Assembly: GCA_964374095.1 (NCBI GenBank) | Contig: CAYJXJ010000263.1 | Coordinates: 1-5,081, forward strand | Length of the DNA stretch: 5,081 nucleotides | Direction of reading: 5' to 3' | DNA from: CAYJXJ01 sp964374095 | GTDB taxonomy: Bacteria; Elusimicrobiota; Elusimicrobia; UBA1565; UBA9628 | Shown here: positions 1 to 4,501 of the stretch, piece after piece | Layout: each line of letters opens with the position of its first letter | How positions within the stretch are numbered: position 1 is the stretch's first letter | The notes under the pieces: generated by a model | What the model was told of the DNA's origin: nothing | Databases searched by the model: none | The model's input: the letters and a program-made list of their open reading frames with translations, nothing else | Program-made: the position numbers and the translations under genes

Positions 1-43
1 CGGCCTCAATCGACTCCCGTAAATCGGACCCTGTCCCGCAGGA

Positions 44-72
44 TTGCGGCCGCCTCGGATGGTTGCTATAAA
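44..72 (+). promoter_or_regulatory. Candidate sigma70-type promoter of the mntA-hepT module
   Basis: A -10 box TATAAA (67-72) is preceded by TGC, an extended -10 (TGn). A weak -35 candidate TTGCGG (44-49) lies 17 nt upstream. The predicted transcription start is near 79, only about 6 nt before the ATG at 85, so the transcript would be nearly leaderless if that start is used. Positions 1-43 hold nothing I can identify. The call rests on motif match only. Confidence 0.5.
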
Positions 73-84
73 CTGCCGGACGCC

Positions 85-525
85 ATGAATCGAGAAACGG
101 GAGGTAATCCACGCGTTTTGCCCGCGTGGCTGAAGACAAAAACGGTCCGCGCCCGGCGCATACTCACGCGGGAGCGCTGGCTTGCGGCCGCCTATCTCTA
201 CGGCTCGTCCCTCCGCACCCCCGGTTTCGAGGACATCGATCTCGCTCTCCTGCCGCGGCCGCGGGCTCAGCCCCCCGGCTCCAGCGCTCTGATGGCCCTC
301 GCGCTGAGCCTGGACCGCGCTTTTCAGGCTGAAACCGACATGCACTTCTGCTCCGATCTCGTCGACCCCATTCTCTTCAGGATCGTGCGGGAAGGGCGAC
401 GCTTTATCACCCGCGACGAGCTGGCTGCGGTGCGCTTCGAGTCCGAAACCTTGATCCGCTTCCTTGACTTCAAGCCGGCCTACGACCGGCTCAACCAGAG
501 CATACTGCAGCGGCGGCCGTGCTAG
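85..525 (+). CDS. mntA: MntA-like minimal nucleotidyltransferase (type VII TA antitoxin candidate)
   Basis: A 146-residue minimal nucleotidyltransferase. The active-site signature is Gly40-Ser41 followed by Asp50-Ile-Asp52, and a third acidic residue is likely Asp85. The C-terminal part (about 95-140), with an ILFRIVREG-like stretch and a late aromatic helix, is as expected for MNT-domain proteins paired with HEPN partners. In the characterised MntA/HepT pair, MntA transfers AMP to a tyrosine of HepT and so neutralises it; here that role is inferred from the family and from the neighbouring gene. The spacing GS-x8-DxD is two residues shorter than the usual x10. The ATG at 85 has no Shine-Dalgarno; GGGAGG lies inside the ORF (99-104), 13 nt before an in-frame TTG at 118, which would give about 28 residues before GS and is a possible alternative start. 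The gene overlaps the next by 7 nt, implying translational coupling. Confidence 0.85.
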   Translation: MNRETGGNPRVLPAWLKTKTVRARRILTRERWLAAAYLYGSSLRTPGFEDIDLALLPRPRAQPPGSSALMALALSLDRAFQAETDMHFCSDLVDPILFRIVREGRRFITRDELAAVRFESETLIRFLDFKPAYDRLNQSILQRRPC

Positions 526-941
526 ACCGGGAGCGCCTGGCGCAGTTTCTCGATGGTCTAGATAGGCTTCTGGCCGATTGGCGGGACATCTTGCGCGAGT
601 CCTCGACGAAGCGCCTGCGCGAGGAGCGCGCTTTCTCCCAGAGGGTCTGCTACGTGGTTTTGGCCGCAACGCAGATCGCGCTCGATATCGCCAACATGCT
701 CATCGCCGAGAAGGCCCTGCCTCGCCCCAATTCCTATCGCGAGACCTTCGACATATTGGAGAAAGAAGGCCTCGTCGCTAAGAGGCCCGCGGCCACCCTC
801 AAGAACCTGGCGGGCCTGCGCAACCGCCTTGTCCATCGGTATATCGAATTGGACTGGGCCAAGGTGCAAGGGAGCTTAAAAAATGGCCTGCCCGCCCTCT
901 CCTCCTTGCGTCGCAGCGTATCACGCCGAACTCGACGCTAA
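519..941 (+). CDS. hepT: HepT-like HEPN-domain RNase toxin (DUF86 family)
   Basis: A 140-residue HEPN protein. The hallmark Rx4HxY motif is Arg101-x4-His106-x-Tyr108, within the sequence AGLRNRLVHRY. Upstream helices match the family: AATQIALDIANMLIAEK (about 49-65) and the conserved PxSYRETFDIL block (70-80). In known systems, HepT is a tRNA- or mRNA-targeting RNase with the R and H in its active site, and its motif tyrosine is AMPylated by MntA. All of these residues are present, so the toxin looks catalytically competent. The start is GTG at 519, overlapping the mntA stop by 7 nt; the homologous region starts within a few residues of it. The last 11 or so residues (after about 130) are Arg/Ser-rich and unlike the family. 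A different frame continues more plausibly there (see findings), so the C-terminus may be frameshifted, beyond the catalytic motif. Confidence 0.87.
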   Translation: MLDRERLAQFLDGLDRLLADWRDILRESSTKRLREERAFSQRVCYVVLAATQIALDIANMLIAEKALPRPNSYRETFDILEKEGLVAKRPAATLKNLAGLRNRLVHRYIELDWAKVQGSLKNGLPALSSLRRSVSRRTRR

Positions 942-988
942 CCGGCCTTCCGGGCAAGGCGAGCGCCGTTTCCAGCGGCGCCGGGGCT

Positions 989-1012
989 CCGCGGGCCCTG
1001 TCCGCGGGCCCT
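989..1012. repeat. 11-bp GC-rich direct repeat with hairpin potential between modules A and B
   Basis: CCGCGGGCCCT occurs twice, at 989-999 and 1002-1012, separated by GT. Because GGGCCC is itself palindromic, the two copies (993-998 and 1006-1011) can pair over a 7-nt loop and are followed by only TT. This could act as a weak terminator for module A, but there is no real T-tract. The second copy runs into the -35 candidate of the next promoter. Confidence 0.5.
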
Positions 1013-1040
1013 TGAGGCCGGCGACTCCGGGTGCTATACT
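1012..1040 (+). promoter_or_regulatory. Candidate promoter of module B with extended -10
   Basis: TTGAGG (1012-1017) and TATACT (1035-1040) are separated by 17 nt, and TGC precedes the -10 (TGn extension). The predicted start is near 1047, giving a leader of about 15 nt before the ATG at 1062. The TGCTATA core is the same as in the module A promoter at 64-70. The motif match is good for such GC-rich DNA. Confidence 0.6.
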
Positions 1041-1061
1041 TTGGTGAGCAGTGCCCCGACC

Positions 1062-1309
1062 ATGACCGCCCGCGACTTCGGACTTACGGAGGATCCCGCC
1101 CTCGCCGCCGCGGAGGACGTGCGCCCCTATCTCCCCATGTCTCCCCATGTCTCCCCATGTCTCCCCCGGAACGCTACCGCAAGTTCCTGGACCTCATGCT
1201 CTTCATGGAACGTATCCGCGGGTCGCTGGACCCGGCCAAACGCGCCCGCTTTGACCGGGCGCAAGCCGCGCTCGACGACCCCGGGACCTGGTGGGATCGA
1301 GTCCCTTGA
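1062..1309 (+). pseudogene. Small protein upstream of nucleotidyltransferase, frame broken by a 10-bp tandem repeat
   Basis: Two reading frames together make one believable small protein. Frame one starts at ATG 1062 and reads MTARDFGLTEDPALAAAED and on to RPYLPMSP (ending in the repeat near 1145). Frame two emerges from the same repeat as MSPPERYRKFLDLMLFMER and runs on through SLDPAKRARFD and ends with PGTWWDRVP at the TGA (1307-1309). With one copy of the 10-bp unit the frames join into a 75-residue protein; the present three copies add 20 bp and put them out of register. Beyond the repeat, frame one becomes an unlikely Ser/Arg/Pro-rich peptide ending at 1322. An internal ATG (1157), in the third repeat copy, could still give a 50-residue C-terminal piece. 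The family is not one I can name. Its position 50 nt before a nucleotidyltransferase, with its own promoter, suggests an antitoxin or partner subunit. Assembly error in the repeat is the main alternative to true frameshift. Confidence 0.7.
1131..1166 (+). repeat. 10-bp tandem repeat CTCCCCATGT, 3.6 copies
   Basis: CTCCCCATGT is repeated perfectly at 1131-1140, 1141-1150 and 1151-1160, followed by the partial unit CTCCCC (1161-1166). The unit length is not a multiple of three, so each gain or loss changes the reading frame of the gene around it. Copy numbers 1, 4, 7 and so on keep the frame; 3, as here, does not. Each unit also contains an ATG. Confidence 0.97.
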
Positions 1310-1350
1310 CCGAAGGGAATAGTTGATCCCTTGACGCTATCGGGAAGGGA
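1302..1350 (+). promoter_or_regulatory. Four alternately pairing segments before the module B nucleotidyltransferase
   Basis: Segments 1 and 3 are TCCCTT (1302-1307 and 1327-1332, each followed by GAC); segments 2 and 4 are AAGGGA (1313-1318 and 1345-1350). Pairing 1:2, 2:3 or 3:4 each gives a perfect 6-bp stem with loops of 5, 8 and 12 nt. Segment 4 is the Shine-Dalgarno of the GTG at 1360 (9-nt spacing), so 3:4 would hide it and 2:3 would free it. The stop codon of the upstream gene (1307-1309) begins in segment 1. The arrangement is seen directly; a regulatory role is inference. The stems are short. Confidence 0.45.
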
Positions 1351-1359
1351 ACCATCCCG

Positions 1360-1827
1360 GTGAGCCCGGGTCCCGAGATCCAGGAAGTCGCGCGCCGCCT
1401 GGTCGGCGTGCTCGATACGATCAAGGCTCCCTACGCCGTCGGCGGCGCGGTGGCCATGGCCTTCGCGGGATATGTCCGAGCCACGATCGATATCGACGTC
1501 CTCGCCATGGTGCCGGCCCTGCGCTTCCAGGACTTCGCCGACCTCTTGGGCCGGGAGGGATTCGTCATGCGCGATGCCCGCGATCAGGTCCTCCCGCCGG
1601 ACCCTCGGCTCATGTCCTCCGCCGGCCGCGACCTCGGTCACTTCCGGGTCTGGAGGGGGGACACCCGCGCCGAGGTCTTCATCCCCAAGGTGCCGCTTCA
1701 GGACTCGGTGCTGCGCCGCAAGGTCCTAGCCGACCTCGGCGATTTCAAGATGTGGATTACCACGGCGGAGGATCTCATACTCCTGAAAATGGTCTTCCAC
1801 CGGCCGAAGGACTTGGTCAACCTTTAG
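1360..1827 (+). CDS. Nucleotidyltransferase of AbiEii/DUF6036-like type, C-terminally truncated
   Basis: A 155-residue polymerase-beta-fold nucleotidyltransferase. The core reads APYAVGGAVAMAFAGY with Gly28-Gly29, then Arg40 and the metal-binding Asp44-Ile-Asp46. The third acidic position seems to be Glu105 (RAEVFIPK) where relatives usually have Asp (RxDLF-type). The C-terminal signature TAEDLILLKMVFHRPKDL (135-152, Lys143, Lys150, Asp151) is conserved, but the protein then stops at TAG (1825-1827). Relatives normally continue for a few dozen residues with an Asp-Ile/Leu helix, and reading past the stop gives nothing family-like. So the end is missing. GTG 1360 has AAGGGA 9 nt upstream. The family uses NTP to modify a target such as tRNA or a partner protein in TA and phage-defence systems; the substrate here is unknown. 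The upstream partner gene is also damaged, so the module may be dead. Confidence 0.8.
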   Translation: MSPGPEIQEVARRLVGVLDTIKAPYAVGGAVAMAFAGYVRATIDIDVLAMVPALRFQDFADLLGREGFVMRDARDQVLPPDPRLMSSAGRDLGHFRVWRGDTRAEVFIPKVPLQDSVLRRKVLADLGDFKMWITTAEDLILLKMVFHRPKDLVNL

Positions 1828-1845
1828 CCGCCGCGAAGAGCGGCT
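1826..1845 (+). terminator. Weak stem-loop just after the truncated nucleotidyltransferase
   Basis: AGCCGC (1826-1831) and GCGGCT (1840-1845) form a perfect 6-bp stem over an 8-nt loop, starting inside the stop codon. The T-run of 1865-1869 comes 20 nt later, so this is not a standard intrinsic terminator. Confidence 0.3.
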
Positions 1846-1859
1846 CCCCTCGGTCGGTC

Positions 1860-1887
1860 TTGACTTTTTAATTTTATATGTCATACT
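1860..1887 (+). promoter_or_regulatory. Candidate promoter of the HTH antitoxin-AbiEii module
   Basis: TTGACT (1860-1865) is followed, after 16 nt, by CATACT (1882-1887) with a TGT extension before it. The segment 1861-1898 is conspicuously AT-rich in a GC-rich window. The predicted start falls at about 1894-1895, on the ATG of the next gene, which would make a leaderless mRNA; no Shine-Dalgarno precedes that ATG. Confidence 0.6.
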
Positions 1888-1896
1888 ATATGACAT
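1878..1896 (+). promoter_or_regulatory. Operator-like palindrome over the -10 box and start codon
   Basis: ATGTCATA (1878-1885), spacer CTA, and TATGACAT (1889-1896) form a perfect 8+8 bp inverted repeat. It covers the -10 candidate, the predicted transcription start and the first two bases of the ATG at 1895. A dimeric repressor bound here would block RNA polymerase. The HTH protein encoded immediately downstream is the obvious candidate for autoregulation, which is usual for TA antitoxins. The binding partner is inferred. Confidence 0.65.
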
Positions 1897-2443
1897 GATA
1901 GTGCAGTGGTCCGCCTGGCAGGTCGGCTCCGGTCCGGAGCGCGCCCTCTGGCTCAAGCCCGGTCCCGGACGGCGCGCCCGGCGCGCCTGCACCGTTTCCG
2001 AGGCCTGCCGCCTCCTGCGGCGGTCGCGGCGCCAGGTCTATCGCCTGATGCGGGAAGGCGTCGTCGAGGCCCGCGGGAAATTCCTCGGGGAATGGCTCCT
2101 GGACCATGCGTCGCTGGAGCGCCTTCGAGATCGACCGGCCCAACGCCAGCGTCTGCCGAGGTCCTTCCAGCCGCTCTTCCCGGAATACGACGCCGCGACG
2201 CTCAACCCGGGAAGGGATCGGGAGGTCGTCCTGTCGCGTCTCTTGGAGCATGGAGGCCTCCGGGGAATCCGCTGGGCGCTGCGGAGGTTCTCGGCGGCCG
2301 AGCTGGGCGACTTCCTGCGGGAGGACGGGGCCCGCACGCTCACTCCCAGGACGCTGGGTTTTTGGTCGCTCTTCTTGGGGATGCCCACCCCGGAGAAGCC
2401 GGCCTGGCGGCGGCAAGGGTGGGCTTGGGGGGGGAGCGTCTGA
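1895..2443 (+). CDS. HTH plus DUF6922-like protein, antitoxin/repressor candidate for AbiEii toxin
   Basis: A 182-residue protein in two parts. Residues about 31-78 (CTVSEACRLLRRSRRQVYRL, then a short wing and GEWLLDHASLERL) form an excisionase/MerR-like helix-turn-helix. Residues about 93-163 (PLFPEYDAATLNP, then VLSRLLEHGGLRGIRWALRR, then LTPRTLGFWSLFLG) match the small DUF6922-type domain usually found just before AbiEii-family nucleotidyltransferases. I infer a DNA-binding antitoxin that represses its own promoter through the palindrome at 1878-1896. ATG 1895 is chosen because the homologous opening (VQWSAWQV-like) begins there; GTG 1901 is the only close alternative. The gene overlaps the next by roughly 4-25 nt depending on that gene's start, and the overlap contains a G8 tract. 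The last 20 residues are not recognisable. Domain names are recalled, not searched. Confidence 0.75.
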   Translation: MIVQWSAWQVGSGPERALWLKPGPGRRARRACTVSEACRLLRRSRRQVYRLMREGVVEARGKFLGEWLLDHASLERLRDRPAQRQRLPRSFQPLFPEYDAATLNPGRDREVVLSRLLEHGGLRGIRWALRRFSAAELGDFLREDGARTLTPRTLGFWSLFLGMPTPEKPAWRRQGWAWGGSV

Positions 2444-3090
2444 GCAAAGGAACCTGGCACCCCGAGGCGCTCAGCCCGCTCACGCGCAAGGCCGCGGCGG
2501 CCGCGCGCGGCGCGGGCGTGTGCGCGGGATTCTATCTCGTCGGCGGGACGGCCCTGGCGCTCCACCTGGGACACAGGTTTTCGGACGACCTGGATTTCTT
2601 CAGCCCCTCCGCGAAGCTCGACGCCCCGGAGCGCGCCCGAATTCTCGAGGCCTTGCGGGGGTCGTCCCCGCAAGTCCGCCATGAGAACGACGGCTGGCTC
2701 CAAGCCTCGATCGGCCCGGTCCCCGTCACCTTCCTGCGATATTCCTACCCGGTCCTCAAACCCCTCCTGGATTGGGACGGCCTGGCGGTGGCCGACGTCC
2801 CCGATATCGCCCTCATGAAGATCAGCGCCATCATCGGCCGCGGAACCCGGCGCGACTTTCTGGACCTCTTCGCGATCCTACCCATGCTCCCGCTCCGGGA
2901 GTGCTTTCAGCTCGCCCGGCGCAAGTTCCCCGACAACCCGGACTTCGCGGCCCAGGCCAGCTACGCCCTGACCTACTTCGAAGACGCGGAGAAGCAACCC
3001 ATGCCCCGGCTGATCAAGCCCGTGGATTGGGCGGAGATCCGCGGCTACTTTGAGCGCGAGGTTCCCAAGGTTTTCCGCCGCTTGCTCTAG
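2419..3090 (+). CDS. AbiEii/AbiGii-family nucleotidyltransferase toxin
   Basis: About 223 residues, intact by eye. The N-terminus has the family's WHPEALSPLTRK opening (13-24). The active-site block FYLVGGTALALHLGHRFSDD continues into LDFF, giving Gly42-Gly43, His52-Arg53 and the Asp57-x-Asp59 pair. The second signature DIALMKISAIIGRGTRRDFL has Lys134, Arg144-Arg145 and Asp146 and runs into DLFAIL. The C-terminal helical part (160-223) is complete. AbiEii toxins are NTP-using transferases in type IV TA/abortive infection, and relatives such as MenT modify tRNA 3' ends; the target here is unknown. The start is uncertain: GTG 2419, TTG 2425 (AAGGG 5 nt upstream) and CTG 2440 (overlapping the upstream TGA; GGAG only 3 nt away) are all possible. 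The frame stays open far upstream (to 1906), but that part is out-of-frame antitoxin sequence. Co-transcription with the upstream gene is nearly certain. Confidence 0.87.
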   Translation: MGLGGERLSKGTWHPEALSPLTRKAAAAARGAGVCAGFYLVGGTALALHLGHRFSDDLDFFSPSAKLDAPERARILEALRGSSPQVRHENDGWLQASIGPVPVTFLRYSYPVLKPLLDWDGLAVADVPDIALMKISAIIGRGTRRDFLDLFAILPMLPLRECFQLARRKFPDNPDFAAQASYALTYFEDAEKQPMPRLIKPVDWAEIRGYFEREVPKVFRRLL

Positions 3091-3127
3091 CGGCCGGCGG
3101 ATTTTCAGCGGCCTCCTCCCGGGCCCC

Positions 3128-3137
3128 TTGACAGGAG
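3128..3137 (+). promoter_or_regulatory. Consensus -35-like hexamer and AGGAG before module D
   Basis: A perfect TTGACA (3128-3133) lies in the 62-nt gap after module C, but no convincing -10 follows at 16-18 nt, where GC-rich coding sequence already begins. AGGAG (3133-3137) is 15 nt from the GTG at 3153 and 10 nt from an out-of-frame ATG at 3148. Either module D is read through from module C or it has a poor promoter. Confidence 0.25.
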
Positions 3138-3152
3138 CCAGATTTCGATGCC

Positions 3153-3686
3153 GTGGAACGCAAGGAACTTAGGTTCGTCCAGAAGCGGCTCGCAGGCCTC
3201 ATCGGCTGCTCGCTGAGCACTGTCTCCCACGCGCTGGAGCGGCCGCGCTCCATTGGCGCGGTCCGCGTGACCGGGAGGTTCGGGGAGGTTACGGAAATCC
3301 GCAAGCTCCTGATCTATTGGGCTACGATTCAGCGGTTGGGCCGCTAGACGCTCTATCAGACAGCCGTGCCCCTGCCCATGGCCGAATTGGAGGGCCGGAT
3401 GCCTCCGGAAATCATCTACGGGGCCTTCTCAGCCTGCCGGATGCGGTTCAAGCTCCTCCCCGCGGACTACGACCATGTTCTGGTCTACGCTCCCGATGCC
3501 GCAGGCGTCAAGGGACGCTTCCCCGCGGTCAAGGGACCTCCGAATCTGACGGTGCTGCGGGCGGACCCCCTCCTCCCGCGTTACGGACAAGCCACCTGCA
3601 TGCCTCAAACCTACGCCGACCTGTGGAACCTGCCCCAATGGTACGCCCGCGACTTCGGCAACGCCCTGCTGGAGCTCGTGCCGTGA
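3153..3686 (+). pseudogene. Winged-helix AbiEi-like antitoxin/regulator with in-frame TAG at codon 65
   Basis: One 177-codon reading frame interrupted once. Residues 1-64 are an HTH/winged helix: RFVQKRLAGLIGCSLSTVSH, ALERPRSIGAVRVTGRF (a recognition helix with SLSTVSHAL, then a wing) and a helix KLLIYWATIQRL. Codon 65 is TAG (3345-3347). The same frame continues directly with TLYQTAVPLPMAELEGRMPP, YGAFSACRMRF, YDHVLVYAP, PPNLTVL and YADLWNLPQWYARDF, a C-terminal domain of the kind seen in AbiEi-type antitoxins before nucleotidyltransferases. Both halves are needed for one protein and there is no shift of frame, so a single base change (for example CAG or AAG to TAG) is the simplest cause. 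GTG 3153 is the only start after the in-frame TGA at 3129. Possible restarts at GTG 3366 or ATG 3378 have no Shine-Dalgarno. Alternatives: sequencing error, amber suppression or a recoded stop. The frame ends 4 nt into the next gene. Confidence 0.8.
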
Positions 3687-4294
3687 CCGAAGGCTACTGG
3701 CACGACCTCGTGACCCAGAGGAGCTGGGAGCTGCTCACCCGGCTGGGGACCCGCTATCGGTTCACCCTCATCGGAGACTGGGCGGTCTTTCTCTATGCCG
3801 GGACCCTCAAGTCCAAGGATATCGACATCGTCATCGACTACGACGAGCTGGGCCGCCTGCAGGCCGAATACCGCCTGTCCAAGAACGACCGCCTGAAGAA
3901 ATACGAGGCCCGCCAGGGCGAGGTCGAGATCGACATCTACACGCCGCACTATTCCCGCCCCGGACTCCCGGCCGAAGAGGTCGCGCGCCACGCCGTGGCG
4001 CTCGGGGGCTTCTCGGTGCCGCGGGTCGAGACCCTGCTCATCATGAAGCAGCATGCTTACAGCCAAAGGGCGAGGAGCGCCAAGGGGGAAAAGGACCGCC
4101 TCGACATTCTGAGCCTGCTCAAGTCCTCCGACGTGGACTGGGCCTTCTACAAAGCCCAGGCCGGCCGCCATCGACCCGCTTCACCCGCGGAGCTTCTCGG
4201 ATTGCTGGAAGGCGCGCGCGAAGTTCGGGAGCTGGGCCTCGGCGCCCACGCCCTCTCCAGACTCAAGAAAACGTGGACCGCGGCCCTCAAATGA
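3683..4294 (+). CDS. Intact nucleotidyltransferase, toxin candidate of module D
   Basis: A 203-residue nucleotidyltransferase-fold protein. Motifs in order: FTLIGDWAVFLYAG (27-40, Gly31-Asp32-Trp33 in place of the usual GG/GS), Lys45 and the Asp46-Ile-Asp48 metal site (SKDIDIVID), a third acid at Asp84 (VEIDIYTP), then ETLLIMKQHAYSQR (116-129, Lys122) and KGEKDRLDILSLL (134-146, Lys137, Arg139, Asp141). The latter is the conserved Lys...KDR.DI pattern of AbiEii-like and archaeal relatives. All expected acidic residues are present, so it appears active. The start is GTG 3683, giving a GTGA overlap with the upstream stop and a GGAG (3671-3674) 8 nt before it. Translation is thus coupled to the upstream regulator, whose frame carries a stop 336 nt earlier; this may reduce expression. 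The target is unknown. A shadow extension of the frame to 3317 lies in the upstream gene and is not coding. Confidence 0.83.
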   Translation: MTEGYWHDLVTQRSWELLTRLGTRYRFTLIGDWAVFLYAGTLKSKDIDIVIDYDELGRLQAEYRLSKNDRLKKYEARQGEVEIDIYTPHYSRPGLPAEEVARHAVALGGFSVPRVETLLIMKQHAYSQRARSAKGEKDRLDILSLLKSSDVDWAFYKAQAGRHRPASPAELLGLLEGAREVRELGLGAHALSRLKKTWTAALK

Positions 4295-4329
4295 GGCGGT
4301 CCCGCCAGGGCCGCGGACGCAGGCGTCCG
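4295..4329 (+). terminator. Two GC-rich palindromes after the module D nucleotidyltransferase
   Basis: GGCGG/CCGCC (4295-4299, 4302-4306) directly follows the stop codon, and CGGACGC/GCGTCCG (4314-4320, 4323-4329) follows with a 2-nt centre. There is no T-tract, so an intrinsic terminator is uncertain. The remaining sequence to 4501 holds no intact gene, only the relic listed next. Confidence 0.35.
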
Positions 4330-4333
4330 ACCC

Positions 4334-4395
4334 GGCACCCCGAGACGCTCACCCCCAAGGCGTTGCGCCAGAACTTCCCCACGCACGAAAAGTGA
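4334..4395 (+). pseudogene. Possible relic of an AbiEii-type gene start
   Basis: The bases 4334-4355 match 2456-2477, the codons for the WHPEALSP opening of the AbiEii gene of module C, at 20 of 22 positions. In the corresponding frame this stretch reads RHPETLTPKALRQNF and stops at TGA (4393-4395). HPE-x-L-(S/T)-P is the typical beginning of AbiEii toxins. No further toxin sequence follows. It may be the scar of a deletion that fused two module ends, or a chance similarity of a short GC-rich motif. Confidence 0.35.
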
Positions 4396-4501
4396 AAAGC
4401 CTTGATCCGTAGGGACAGAGCTCCATGGCAACTCGGCGTTCTGACTTGAGCCGCTCCCGGGCCCGGTATCGGCGCGGCGGCCGGGAGAGCGGACCCGGTG
4501 A

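Noticed and set aside
1131..1166. CRISPR-like repeat array
   Set aside because: The units are 10 bp and directly adjacent, with no spacers; it is a simple tandem repeat.
1174..1641. Long open frame on the - strand
   Set aside because: It lies opposite module B, has Arg/Gly/His-rich low-complexity translation with no family features, and the + strand frame shows a clear nucleotidyltransferase.
1906..2418. N-terminal extension of the AbiEii frame by about 170 codons
   Set aside because: The translation is Pro/Ala/Gly/Arg-rich and overlaps a well-supported antitoxin in another frame; AbiEii similarity starts only at about 2440.
1886..2703. Two long open frames on the - strand
   Set aside because: They are mirror frames of the HTH antitoxin and AbiEii genes, a usual by-product of high GC; no domain is recognisable.
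3317..3682. N-terminal extension of the module D nucleotidyltransferase
   Set aside because: The same DNA encodes the AbiEi-like C-terminal domain in another frame; the GTG 3683 with GTGA overlap and GGAG is far better.
3611..4171. 186-codon open frame on the - strand
   Set aside because: Shadow of the module D nucleotidyltransferase; its VDVDLDLALA-type runs are the reverse reading of the Asp-rich active site.
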